Part shown: one piece after another, positions 35,363 through 46,774 of the stretch
How positions within the stretch are numbered: position 1 is the stretch's first letter
How the letters are laid out: every line of letters starts with the position of its first letter
NCBI GenBank assembly: GCA_001574975.1
Contig: KQ965743.1
Location: 433,660 to 497,659, forward strand
DNA from: Gonapodya prolifera JEL478
Taxonomy: Eukaryota > Monoblepharomycota > Monoblepharidomycetes > Monoblepharidales > Gonapodyaceae
DNA: 64,000 nucleotides
Reading direction: 5' to 3'
Program-made: the position numbers and the translations under genes
The notes under the pieces: model-generated
Databases searched by the model: none
The model's input: only the letters and a program-made list of their open reading frames with translations
Told to the model about the DNA's origin: nothing

Positions 35363-36371
35363 ATGGCGGATGTACAAATGGCGCCTCAAGTAAACCACCC
35401 ATCCATTGGGGACGGATTAGATACCCAAGCACGGAATCAGGAAGAGATGGAAAAGATAGTCAGCGGTAAGCTTATAGGCAGGGCAAGCGAGCTCGTAATG
35501 AGGATCTAATGTTGTGATCGCAAAAGATCTCGGTCGTCGCCTCTCAACTCGCATCGACAAAGTTGAACTGGAGAGCCGAGGTATATGGAGGGATCCGGAG
35601 GGTAGCCCTCAGAGAGAAAAGGATAAAGAGTCCGCCAGAGAAAAACTTGCGGCAAAGATCGGTCAGCGGCCAAGCAAAGTTGACTTGAAGTTGAGGAACA
35701 TTCTGCGAGGTATGCCGCGTCACGTACTTTGTTGATCTGGATGCAAAAAATTCGCCATCAATTTAGTTGAATCATCGGACTCCCTAACGGGAAGTTCAAG
35801 TCACCTCGAAAAGGCGTCGTCGATTGCAGAAAGGTCACAACATATTAAGTCGTGCCTCAAAAAGCGACCAGACCGGAGCGAATTGATGGCCAGGAACATC
35901 ATGAAAGGTACGACCACAAACTCATTCCATTTGACATGTTTGGTGGTGAGAGTAAATGCGTCATGGATGCACGAACCTCTTCAAGGCGGGGACCTGGCGT
36001 CGTCAGCAACAAAGCAGCAAGAAGCAGATTGTCCCACTCGCTCAGACCTAGTTGCATCGCTGGACGCGAAAATTCGGTCTAGGCCTGCACCAGATGACCC
36101 TGACATCCAGAAAGTCATCTTCTGCGAGACTGTCGAAGTGATGCCAACCTTCAGGAAGTCAGAGTACAGCAGGAAACCTGACCCAACGGTGAGCTCGGTG
36201 GCATGATTGGCCACACATCAAGAAATCGCTTGACCAACCCCCTTTTCTCAGGCAACCTTCCGCAAGCTTACACCGCAATTGAAAGTTTCAATTCGTGAAG
36301 AGTTGAATGCGTTCAAAAAAACGGAGATGGTTGTTCACGAGGAGTCTCTGAGAAATACGTGCTTTCATTAA
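35363..36371 (+). CDS. RPEL-repeat protein (putative G-actin binder)
   Basis: Five exons: 35363-35465, 35527-35709, 35767-35907, 35986-36188 and 36252-36371; 249 aa. Three RPEL-type repeats are visible: LGRRLSTRIDKVELESRGI (Pro replaced by Ile), LAAKIGQRPSKVDLKLRNIL and IKSCLKKRPDRSELMARNIM; a fourth, degenerate one reads LDAKIRSRPAPDDPDIQKVI. RPEL motifs (R-P-x3-E-L with a following hydrophobic/Arg-Asn helix) bind monomeric actin in MRTF and Phactr proteins. After the repeats comes FCETVEVMPTFRKSEY and a charged helix. There is no transcription-factor or phosphatase-binding domain, so it is a small stand-alone repeat protein, as known in some fungi. A role in sensing or buffering G-actin is inference. 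Introns fall between repeats, one repeat per exon roughly. Confidence 0.88.
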
Positions 36372-36427
36372 AAATTATATATGGCAAAAAATACGTGTTA
36401 CGGTGTATATGTTGAACGTGATGCTAG

Positions 36428-37317
36428 TCAAAGTGGGACGTCCAGTTTGAGATCCTTGCCACGAACCACTTCGCGGTAAAGCCCCCGGCCACTGGAAAGT
36501 TTTTGACCCACATCTCCCACAGCAAGAACACGGACCGCCAATTCAATCCCCGTTGATCCCGGTTCAAACCTATTGGAGGAAACGAGAAATGCATCTTCGA
36601 CTACGCAACGTTTCCAACGGCCTCCGTAAAGAGCAAAGACAGGTTGGTTTCGGCGAAGAGGAAGTTGAGGAGAAACACGCGCATCTTTTTGAGAGCACAG
36701 TGTTCTCGTTGAGCTGATGTTGATCGATCTTGACGCAGCAATACTCACTTTCAAACAGCGACTTGTTGAGTCCACACTCTTGCTGTGCTAAACGTGCAAG
36801 GCCGACATCGAGTGTCACAGTTTCTATGGGCTCACTCCAGTTGTCACTCGATTGACCGTGAACCATTGTGTACAGAGGTGACTCCACGGGCATGACTTTC
36901 TCCGCAGCGAGTCTCATTATGTGAAGTCGATCATCTTCGGAGTCTTCGATTAGAATGCTTCTCGACACCGCCTTGCTAGTACACACCATTCAGTCCCAGG
37001 ACCCTGCGACACATTTTCTCGGGTTTCTCCTTCCATAGCCTCCATCGAAACCCCAGTGGTGCTTTGCCGTTTTGCAGATATGATAAGGCCTCTTGTGTAC
37101 CAGGTAACTTGAAAAATTCGGGATCGCGAGACCACGTCAGGAAAGGCTCTGATGTCAGCTCAAATCTTAAAAGAGTATCATCAGGTGGGTGAAGTGATTG
37201 GCTTCGAAACCACATTGAGGCTCGGTGGGAGAAAGAAACAAATGGGACAGATTCTCACAATGCGTATTGTCCATCAGTCAACGCCAAATGGCGAACAACT
37301 ACGGGACCGTCAGGCAT
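36428..37317 (-). CDS. Unknown protein, possible Tudor-like C-terminus
   Basis: Four exons, 37259-37317, 36987-37165, 36749-36943 and 36428-36684, join in phase to 229 aa. I do not recognise the family. The protein starts MPDGPVVVRHLALTDGQYAL, has an aromatic/basic middle (GFRWRLWKEKPEKMCRRVL), an acidic helix, and a C-terminal segment NQPVFALYGGRWKRCVVEDA followed by more beta-like sequence. That pattern (V-x-A-x-x-x-G-x-W-x-R/K-A-x-V) resembles Tudor or chromo-barrel readers, but this is only a suggestion. It is convergent with the RPEL gene, whose stop is 56 bp away, and lies 199 bp downstream of the SET9-like gene on the same strand. Confidence 0.6.
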
Positions 37318-37516
37318 CTCTTTGTCGCGTTCACGAAATGGGACAACCTGGAATAATATCCGGTTTAGGACACATCGGTCACATGTTGTTTTCCACGGTG
37401 CTTACGATTGCAGGCTTCCACGAGTTTTCGGTATGCCCTCTCACGAACACAACAGCACGGGAATCCCCTTGGCCAGACCAAAATTAATTCGCTCCAATCG
37501 TCCTCTTCACTATCCA

Positions 37517-39704
37517 TCAAAACTCACCCCACACCTGTATTCCGCCTGGGACATCCCTGAGCACCTGCTCCACTACGCCAGCATCAATTTCTACTTCAAG
37601 CTCCCCATCTTCATCCACCTCATCTTCATCAGTCTTTTCTACGAGAACGGGAGCAAAACCTTTGTCCTTGACATAGTCCATGGTGACAGGCGCGTCACCA
37701 ACGCCCGCAACCGCCTTTGTCGTTATTGCACCCCAAACTGGAGTGGATACGACAAATACACCAGAGCAATATCCGGTCAATGAGTCATGGGTGGCAAGTG
37801 TCGGGGGAATCAGCATGCTTCGGGGTTTAAATGAAACATCCTCGTCCATATCGGAAGACTCCTCCCCCTCCGTAGTTGCCTGGGGGCTCTCTCTTTTCAT
37901 CCGATATTCACGCGCAAGCTCCTCTACCTTCATAAATGCTAGAAACATGATACAGCAACGAACCAAAAGAGCGGTAGAAACGCACCAGTTCCACAGCCAT
38001 CTGCATTCCCGGCGACTTTCTCTCCGGCCACGCTTGGTCAAATAGGGCTCTGTGTCTACGACAACGAACGCAAGTTCGCTCGCCTTCCTCTTCTCCCAAA
38101 TCACGCTCCTCCCTTGCGTCTATAACCTGACCGCAAGTGATGCACAGTTCACCGCCAAGGGACAGTTTCGCCATATTTGCCGTTCCCATTATTCGATCGA
38201 ACGTCTCCTTGACAGAGAAGACACCTTGTCGCGGACGGGATGCCCGAGCCAGACGGGCACCGCGGGACTGGCGGCTCTGATCCTGAGACATAAGGTCATC
38301 CGACCACTCTCGAGAGCGATAACCCCCACGTTGCAAACTTGTTACGTTTCAGGTAAATGTGATCGAGAAACCAAACCGTGAGAATCAGAAAAACACGTAC
38401 CGCTCACACGTTGCACAGAGACATTCAGCGTTTTCATTCCCGAAATAGTTATCACCATAAGAAGCTGTGATCTCTTCACCACGGCCGATCGGTCGCACAA
38501 CCGTAAACCAGATAATGTTGGTGCGTTTTTGCGGTGTGAACTGTAGAGGGGTCAAAATTAACGCAACACACGGAGCTTGTCGCTGGTGCACCCACGACAC
38601 AATTCGGTTCACAGTCGTGATTAACAAATCTTGCTGGACCGAGGAAGAGGGAAGACGCTTTCTTCGAACTGAGTGTGATCACCGAAAAGTCTCGATCACT
38701 GAGCCAATCCTCGTCCTCTTCAGTGAGGATGGCTATGTAGCCAGTGCAGAGGTTAATTTGCTCGCCTGGAACCCAGTTGCGAGTAGCAAGAATGCAGGCT
38801 AAACAAAAAAGAACAAAAATATTGTTGCAACCACGAAATCGCACCCAAGCATTCTGAGATGTAGACCTTCTGCCTTCTGAGAAACACGGGAATATCGATA
38901 TGTGCGAGAAATCTCATAACCAGCTTGTGGGTGATACATGAGAAGGTAGCGATTCACATGTCTTCGAGGCGTCAACAGTCATATCCTACCCTTGACCCAA
39001 CAAAATCCACTCACTCGCGAAACTGTGCCATCTGTTTCGATGACTTGATGGACATAAATTTCCGGAAGCTCCCGTACACGCGCTCTGATATGAACTCGCT
39101 GGCATTTACATGTCAAATTTTCCTCGATATCTCACAAAAGACATGGACTGTATCATCTCACCTTTCTTGTTCGTTGCGTTCCCATGACTCATCCACCAAA
39201 GCTCTGATAACATGCTCAGTGGTCCAACTCAAGTCGCGCTTGCCGAGCATACCCATACGGACGATCGGCAATATCAGGGAACGGAAGTGTCCCAAATGGT
39301 CAATGTCTGGAAGCAGCCAAGCCTGGTGATTAGAAATTGGGTTCATTTTGTAGGTTCTAAATCCGAGAAGTGCTTTGTCGAGGAACAACTGTAGAATTGG
39401 GAGGACAGGAGGAGACAATTCCCAAATTTGAAATGAAAACAGAAAAGGTCGCGCTCTTGCCGACCTCGCAGCAAACGTCGTCGTAGTCCGAAAGATCTGG
39501 ATCATTAGGCAACCATCATCCATGCCGAAGGCATTCGATGGGGTTGCGGCATCAAATCAATCTGACAGAAGTGAAGGCAGAGTCAAATGGACCTGGACGC
39601 TCACCTCTGAAGCTAATTTCAGACCCATCGAGGGATTCGCGTGCCTTCCGAGATTTCCCGTGCTTTGCGGACGGGCTCGAAGCCACGTTGTCCACGTCGA
39701 CCAT
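37517..39704 (-). CDS. SET9: SET9/SUV420-type histone H4 lysine methyltransferase
   Basis: Nine exons: 39605-39704, 39465-39496, 39162-39388, 39015-39098, 38867-38961, 38596-38798, 38401-38540, 37986-38337 and 37517-37927; 1644 nt, 547 aa. The N-terminus has [20 protein letters not shown] and TYKMN, the SUV420/KMT5 start. Then [20 protein letters not shown], the SET domain [19 protein letters not shown], and [19 protein letters not shown] with the catalytic NHDC core, [16 protein letters not shown], and the post-SET cysteines [12 protein letters not shown]9 of fission yeast methylates H4K20 for DNA-damage signalling; SUV420 does so in heterochromatin. The C-terminal half is acidic and has CxxC pairs (ELCITC, CVRCRR). 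Two donors (GTCTAC and GTCGGC) are non-consensus but needed for phase. Confidence 0.92.
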
Positions 39705-40021
39705 GTTTCAACGTGTTTTGATCGATCGGCTTCACCGAGCCTGTACCACTTTGTACAATCTCTTTTTTACGAGGGTTCTTGTAACCTACGTTGTAAAAGT
39801 TAAGACCCAAAGCAAGTACATTTAAAATATACTGGGATTGGTTGGATCGAGCCAGCTTTCAGTCCTCGTTGAAAATTGAGGCCACGGCTCGCCACCGAGC
39901 TCGCACTCGCCGACACCGACTCGCCCACGGTTCAAGTTTCGCCCTATTTGGACAAGAAAAGCTGATATTTCAGCGAGAAACCTCTAGACAGCCCCAGATT
40001 CACTGGGATAGCTCACTTCGG
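39705..40021. promoter_or_regulatory. Divergent promoter of SET9-like and GTPBP1-like genes
   Basis: The 317 bp between the two start codons should contain both promoters. No upstream gene fits here; a plus-strand frame at 39842-40021 is in phase with the GTPBP1-like start but lacks an ATG in good context before 40022 other than the frame's own non-ATG opening. No motif was recognised. Confidence 0.4.
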
Positions 40022-42524
40022 ATGGGGACTTCGGCAAGGAAGTTTGAAGATGCGTTGAGGGGATTGGATTTGGACAGCTTTCAGACGGGGCATCCTTCAC
40101 ACTTAACACCCCTCAGTAAACGACAGGTGCGTAATTGCACGTCGTCATCGGGGGAATTCAACGGACCTGATAACATCACGATTCTTAGTATGTCGACCCC
40201 TCCACGGACGACCGAGCTTTGATCATGGAACATGTGCGGCGTATGCTTGACGAGGGAGTTGGAGAGTCAATCATGGAAATAGGCGTTGACGGTGAGAACG
40301 AAGCGATGCAACACTTGATCCCCAAGGAACCTGAGCGCTGGAGTTGTTTTCAGATGAGGGCCATTCAATGAAGCTTTCGAAAGACGAACATGCACGGTTC
40401 ATTTCGAACATTATTTCGGCTGCAGACGAGCTGGATGCGGATGCCACAGTTCTGTTCGATCATGAACAGCCTCTCACAGTGCTCGCAACCAAGAGTAACC
40501 CCTCCCCTGGGGTTGTAACAACCGGATCTGACTCTTCGAATGGGTCTCCCTCTCATGCAGATGAGAACGTCTACGGGGATACTCACGTCGCAACAGAGGT
40601 TGGTTGGTTCGATTTTACTTTGTAAGCTCCTCCGTTGAAATCTGGTTCAGGGGATTCATTCTCACGTCCTCATTCGACAACGACCGGGAAATGTCGAGAA
40701 AATGCTGGAGATCCGAGTTGCTGTTGTGGGAAACGTCGACGCTGGTGAGATCTTTTTACGATGCTGCCACTGGTCTTTCTAACAAATGGGGCTTTTACGT
40801 TGCTCTAGGAAAGTCGACACTTCTGGGAGTATTGACGAAGGATGTACTTGACGACGGTCGAGGCAAAGCACGTGTCAACCTGTTCAGACATAAACATGAG
40901 ATCGAATCGGGGCGAACATCGAGTATCGGTCTGGAGATCTTGGGGTTCGATTCTCAGGGCAAAGTGTTGAGGAATGAGGACGAAAAGAGGAAGTTGTCGT
41001 GGGAAGACATCTGTGCGAGAGCGAGTAAAGTGCGTTGTGTTTCTTCCAACTCCAAAGCATATCCAATTGTGTTGAAACCCTTTGTATTCTCACATGCAAG
41101 GTCATTTCATTCTCAGATCTGGCCGGTCATGAACGGTATCTCAAAACGACTGTGTTTGGACTCACCGGCTGCACACCTGATTATGTCATGGTAAGCTGCG
41201 GAAGATGGCCCTACCTATCACTGAATCTGACAATCCTTCCGGTCTCCTAAGCTTATGGTTGGCTCTAATGCCGGCTTTATTGGGATGTCGAAGGAACACC
41301 TCGGACTCGCTATTTGCCTCAATCTTCCTGTCTTCATTGTTGTGACGAAAATTGACATGGCACCAGCAAACGTTCTCGAGAGCACAATCACACAAATCAC
41401 CAAGATTCTGAAGAGCGCAGGATGTCGCAAGATTCCCATGTTTGTGAAGAATGAGGCTGATGTGGTTGATGTCGTCGACAAATTCGTCTCTGAGAGAATT
41501 TGCCCCATATTCCAAGTCAGGTGAGCTTCGGTCCCTCCCATTTCAGCGAACGTGTCGTCAAGCATATCTTTTTTCTTTTTTGTTGCAGCAATGTGACCGG
41601 TGTTGGTCTCCCGCCTTTGCTTCTGTTCCTCAATTTGTTGCACAGCACTGCGCGGTCCCGATATCATCCATCTGCAACTGTGGAGTACCAAATAACAGAC
41701 ACGTTTTCTGTTCCTGGGGTTGGAACGGTAGTAAGCGGAACTTTAGTAGACGGAACAGTGCGACTGGGAGATACTTTGCTGTTGGGACCTGATTCAACCG
41801 GGCACTTCGTCCCAACCATGGTTAAGGGGATACAAAGGAAACGGTGAGTTATGCAAGCATCTGATTCTGGACATAACCCGTGCTGTATGTGCCGTCTTCC
41901 TCAGGGTGAACGTATCTTATGCCACCGCTGGGCAATCCTGCACATTCGCTCTTAAGAAGATCAAACGGTCGTTCATCCGCAAGGGCATGGTTTTGTTGTC
42001 CAAGACAAATCCTCCCCCTCAGGCGTGCCGGGAGTTCGAAGCGGAAGTGGTGGTTCTTTTCCATTCCACCACTATTGGTAGCAAATATCAGGCGGTGAGT
42101 TTTGACTGGCGTATCAGCTTTGTTACAGTGATCCAATTCTGCTGCAATATAGATGCTTCATTCTGGGTGCATTCGTCAAACAGCGCGAATAGTGGATCTG
42201 GTATGACGAAGTCTTTTTTCCTGCATCACTCTTTCGACTGAGTGTTTGCTCCTATTTTTTATCTTTTCCCCTCTTCGTGAACAGTCCCAGGGTGTTTTAC
42301 GGACAGGCGACAGAGCGAATGTCCGATTTCGGTGGGTCACATCTGTCACCTCCTCTAAGCACTGAATATGAACGGGTCCACGTCTTTCGCGCATTAGTTT
42401 CATTCAGCACCCGGAATATTTGAAGCCTGGGGCCCGTTTACTGTTTCGTGAGGGCCGGACTAAGGGTGTGGGAAAAGTAATTCGGACATTTAATGAGAAG
42501 CCTCTCGATGATGGAGGGAAGTAG
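40022..42524 (+). CDS. GTPBP1: GTPBP1/GTPBP2-type translational GTPase
   Basis: Twelve exons: 40022-40126, 40189-40291, 40354-40598, 40651-40744, 40809-41029, 41101-41190, 41252-41520, 41589-41843, 41905-42094, 42153-42200, 42285-42331 and 42398-42524; 597 aa. G motifs: G1 [20 protein letters not shown]3 [13 protein letters not shown]4 [28 protein letters not shown] is the switch I block specific to GTPBP1-like proteins, which are eEF1A relatives. Domain II reads [19 protein letters not shown], and domain III ends [20 protein letters not shown]. In animals GTPBP1/2 act with the exosome and in resolving stalled ribosomes. The N-terminal ~190 residues are acidic. I recall this subfamily as absent from most Dikarya; its presence supports an early-diverging fungus. 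Confidence 0.94.
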
Positions 42525-42667
42525 TGTGGAAATTGAAGCTCTTAGTATGGTACATGGATAGAAAATGGAATCGGTGCTAGTCAGCCCACTAGGCCTCCCC
42601 GCGTTTGTGTGGCATTGGAGTATTTCACTTGGTAGTCTGTAAACCCATTGTAAAACGATACCATTAA

Positions 42668-43476
42668 CTAAAACCACCAGTAAGGCCTACCTTTCTCTCG
42701 TCGAAACAATAGAATATGTGGCTCGGGGTCTGGGTCCCAAAGGCAGCATCAGCAAAAATGATGCCACCCACCACGTTTTCACGTCTGCCAAAGACGCTGT
42801 GCCGTACGATAACTCACCATGCAGCATGAAGTGTTCCCAACCGACACTCTGTTTGATTCCAAAGGAGCGCCATTCCTGTTCCGATAGTATTCGTTTGGGT
42901 AACCAGCGAGCTATTTGCTTGGGGAGAATCACTGAAATAGAAAAGGAATGACCCGGAGAATACCAGCAAGGATACGAAGAAAAGGGTGGCGGTTAGCTCC
43001 GAAAATGATGCTGTTTGCTCCATTGAAAATGCGAAGAGTGCTTCTTACCATGTCGATACTGGTTTGGTTTTCAACCGTTGGTTCATTTGCGATAGTGCAT
43101 CGTCATATCAGACTGAAATCTAACAATCGTGACTCGAAACTGATGGGTTCTCTCTTCACCTCATATTTATCGTCGTTGTACCTCGCCGAATAGAAAATCT
43201 CCTCCTCGTGATCCTGGATGTCCCGTGCTTGATCGTCTGCGCTCCTGGAGATCGTTGAGGGATTGTAAGTCCAGAGATTGACCAGATCAGAGTTTGAGCG
43301 GTTGGAGAGCGCGATCCGTCGAGAGAGGAAAGGTGACGGTGAGTTCGACTACTGAAGAAGAGGTTATAGTGGACTTCTCACATCGGAGAGGGTAGTTTGG
43401 TGCCAGCGAAAGGGAAGTGGGTAAGCGTTCGGTGGGTAAATTTCCGTCTCAATTAAAGGTCAAGCGACCTTCGCAT
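42668..43476 (-). CDS. CKS1: Cyclin-dependent kinase regulatory subunit CKS1
   Basis: Core exons 43160-43244, 43049-43058, 42818-42931 and 42668-42729, plus a tentative 8-nt first exon 43469-43476 (ATGCGAAG, 224-nt intron, weak GTCGCT donor). The product is ~92 aa: EEEIFYSARYNDDKYE, then YRHV, VILPKQIARWLPK, SEQEWRSFGIKQSVGWEHF and DPEPHILLFRREK. The HxPEPH hinge, the RxSxE-like anion pocket and the ExEWRxxGI block are classic CKS features. CKS proteins bind CDKs and read phosphothreonine on substrates. The 10-nt exon at 43049-43058 (TATCGACATG) encodes exactly YRH plus one base and is essential. The start is the weak point: the frame stays open upstream to ~43449 without an ATG, so another first exon may exist. 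Confidence 0.9.
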
Positions 43477-43526
43477 TTTCACTTTTTGATGTGCCCAATT
43501 CTGATTATTGATACTATTACGACTCC

Positions 43527-44684
43527 TCAGCCTATGGTTACTTGAGTCTTCGGTGGATTAGTTCGCTTCCATGGAGGGGGAGCCGCTGCACTCGGCTTTC
43601 GGTCCAATGGCATATCCAATTTCCGTCGTTTCATGTACTTAACCAATCGGTCAAAGTGGGTTGGCTTATTTGCGGTGGGGTGGGAGAGTAGGACGAATTT
43701 AAGGTGTGATGTAGGTCGAGTTTGGACTACCAGATTTGCACCAAATTGACGTGAAAAATTTCATAGCTTCAAAACGAAAACACTCACTTCCCATTCTTGC
43801 TCTTCCTTTGATGTCCAACATCTTATATACCAAACCCTTTCCGACGAAAGCCTCTTTTACAAACAGTTCCTCAGGGTTTGCTCCGAGGTTGTGTATCGCC
43901 GCGGCGCGTGCATTGTAGAGCGCATGTGCAACTCGCCGTGCAGGCCCTCGATGTGAGAATTGAAGCTGAACAAGGGCTGTTGGATGTATTAGAACAATCT
44001 CAATAATTCACAACAATAACGATATCGATTCGCGCAGCTGAGTGGTCTTCAAGTAAAATCCTGGGACTCTCTTAGTATGATGTTATCACATAATCTTTGC
44101 GATTCCAAGAGAGACCCGGTATCCGAGAATCCCAGAAATTCCAAGAGCGACATTGCCCATAAAATCGACGAGGGAACACCATCCGCGCCATCCTTCCGCA
44201 ATGAGGCCACCACCGTCCGCACTAGTTGCGGGGGAGAACTGGCTGGGTGCTCACCTTCCTCCACCGTCTTTCCCCTGATAAGTTGAGCAAGCTGATTGAG
44301 CTTTCGAGGGGAGCATCGAAAGTTTCCAGTGGAGTAGACCTGTCGTTTGCTATTCTCCATTTCTTTTGATAGAATTGTGAGCGGGATGGATGTAAGAAAA
44401 GCATCTGAGCTGTTTCCTGCGCTACTCGAAGTTGCTCCAAGAGAACGTTCTCCATGAGGCCGTTCTTCAACCGCAAACAAGGAGGAGAATGATGAAGATG
44501 CACGCTGGCAGGTCACATTACGAAGCGGTGGCAAGATGTGTCGCCCTAGAGCAGTTTCATTGCGACCGCGAGAGGCCTGGAATCGGAAAACCTCAGTTGG
44601 ACTCGATGGTGGGAAATCTCCGACGATATTCACTTGTGGTAGTGTTGCTGTTGCCGATCGCAAGCACGAAAGGATACGCCTCAT
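43527..44684 (-). CDS. MRPL22: Mitochondrial large-subunit ribosomal protein uL22m
   Basis: Three exons, 44255-44684, 43788-43976 and 43527-43726, give 272 aa. The start MRRILSCLRSATATLPQVN looks like a matrix presequence. The uL22 core: STGNFRCSPRKLNQLAQLIR, ALVQLQFS, ARRVAHALYNARAAAIHNLG, FVKEAFVGKGLVYKMLDIKG and RARMGIQTRPTSHLKFVL, the last block being the conserved RxxxxxxxxSH near the end of uL22. The protein lines the exit tunnel of the mitoribosome. The third exon's acceptor (43727) was fixed because it gives MG|I...RPTSH. A basic tail (KYMKRRKLDMPLDRKPS) extends beyond the usual end. The second intron is 278 nt. Confidence 0.93.
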
Positions 44685-44914
44685 GGGAAAAAGTGGGAAC
44701 GTGAAATGTTCAAGAAGACAAGTAAAAATTTCGATGAAAACGGTCATATTTACGTTGCATAACAGTTTCCAATTAAATACGACGAAGAATTTTACACGGC
44801 GAAGGAAAAGGGGGAGGAACATGAATTCTGCGAAGTTAGCATTGTCGCGATGTTACTTATTGATGGGAACCGTGTCTCACTATTCTGTCCAACAGAAAAA
44901 AGCGACACCTCAAA

Positions 44915-46517
44915 ATGAGTACCACCACTCCAGAGCTGTCCCGCTCGATACGATTCGTCATCCTCCTTCTCTCTGTGACATCGGATGTCTCCATTCTTGC
45001 GTTCTTAGGTGTTGCTTTCAGGTGAGATTTGGCATCTGGAGACTCATCGGATAATGCTTCTTGCTCTAACGCTTGCGAACTCATCGGGTGTTGACTTACT
45101 TCCTTCGATCTTGAACAAATGCTCTGCTGATCCCACACAAATCCAACATCCGTTCCAACGAAGCTACAAACGAGCTCTCTTTGCACCAATAAACACCCAG
45201 CTTATTCTGATTCTTGTTTTCGGCTCTCTTGTGGGGGCTCTTGGGATGCTTCATGGCAATCGAGAGAATAATCCCTACACTTGGTTTTGCCGAAGGTATG
45301 AATTACGTTCGGCTCATCATGGAAGGGATCACGTCACAATTGTCCTCTTCAGCACGATAGGTCTCACGATCCAGAGTGGAGTGAACCTCAGCTATATTTC
45401 GTCATGTGCTATCTGTACCGCGATCTTTCGCACGCTGGTCCTCAGGCGTCCCCAGCCGGAAGGTTGGGTGAAATGGCTTTTAATCGGATTCCCTATCGTG
45501 GATAGTATCTTCATGGGTGCACTGACGATTGGTCAGATCGGAGCAACTCCAGTGAGTACCCTTCGAAGTAACACCGTTTTGCGATATTCTGGTTGATGAT
45601 ATATTCTTTTACACCAGTCCGGCAACTGTTGGTTCGCCGATGCGACAGGGCCGATCGCAACGTTCACTGGCTTGAAAGTTCTGATTATGGTTCTCTACAA
45701 CTTAATTCTCGTTGCGATTTTGAGTATCAAACTATCGCGGGAGACTGCGGAAACTTCGAAGATGTTAAGTGGTAAAGGAAACGCCGACCAAGTGAAATCA
45801 ACGGTCGACAGAGTGTCCAACCGGATGATTCTTGTGAGTTGGTCGTTCAAACTAAGTACCGATTCTTGTGAGGTCTCTGTGAATGCCGACTCAAAACTAG
45901 TACCCTATCATCTGCCTCATTTGCGGAGGATCGGCTGTCTTAGTGCAGGTTATCTTCTATGATAACAATGATGCGATCATCTTCGGGGGTGAGTGTGCAA
46001 CTCCTTTGACTTCACACTTCAAAAGCGTACCTTAACCTCAATTCTCAATCCAGATCAGATGGTCGCGGCAGAAGGCTTTCTGAACTTCTTTGCATTCTAT
46101 GTCCTTGACCCCATGGCGCATAACATGGCGACAAAGCTGGTCGTTGATCTGAAAAAGAATACTTCTCGCATGGCACCCTACGCCAAGATCTTCTGTGATG
46201 TCGTGGTCAAGCTTAACGTCGCTTCTTGGAACACCAAGCCGAAAGACCCCGTTCCCGGATCTACTGCTTCAAGCACGGCGTCTGGCACACATTCAAGCGC
46301 ACAATCGAACGCTGGTAGAAAGACAAGCACTGTTCCACTGGTGGCACACGCCGAGAGGCCAATCAGCATGGGAAGTACCTCCACCGAAAGAAGCGCAAGC
46401 GTTGCAGGGACCACTCCGGCAGTAGAGAAGACTGGGGTCGCTGACGAGCACAACGTTCCTACCATTCAAGAAGAAGAAGCCGCCAAGGATCATCCCCGCC
46501 AAGAAGCAACTCTTTAA
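44915..46517 (+). CDS. Seven-transmembrane receptor-like protein
   Basis: Exons 45009-45295, 45353-45551, 45618-45833, 45901-45988 and 46054-46517 join in phase; the first (from ATG 44915) is uncertain. TM-like segments: FVILLLSVTSDVSILAFLG; MLLALTLANSSGVDLL; LILILVFGSLVGALGML; SGVNLSYISSCAICTAI; WLLIGFPIVDSIFMGALTI; VLIMVLYNLILVAILSI; YPIICLICGGSAVLVQVIF; plus FLNFFAFYVLD. The tail of ~140 residues is Ser/Thr/Glu-rich. The layout suits a G-protein-coupled-receptor-like protein, but I cannot assign a class. Exon 1 ends either at a 34-nt intron (44975-45008) or reads through to VAF, needing a one-base correction near 45021 to reach the TM2 frame; both are unsatisfactory. Confidence 0.65.
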
Positions 46518-46774
46518 GTAAAGATAATGTAAATGAAAGTAACAGATTACCCGTCCCTAATAAATCTTCGAAGCATTTTAACATATTCCAACCTCATTTA
46601 TCCTGTTTAAAACTAATAGCACTGGAGCACCGAAGTTTCCGATTTCTGCTCTGTTTCCTCGTGTAGCTTTCGCGGAGATTCAACCTCACCGTGGCCGGTC
46701 TCAGCATCCCCAACCCATCGAATTTCCCTCACCTTACTGAGCCGCCCCGCTCTAGTGGTTTTGAAAAGGCTAGG

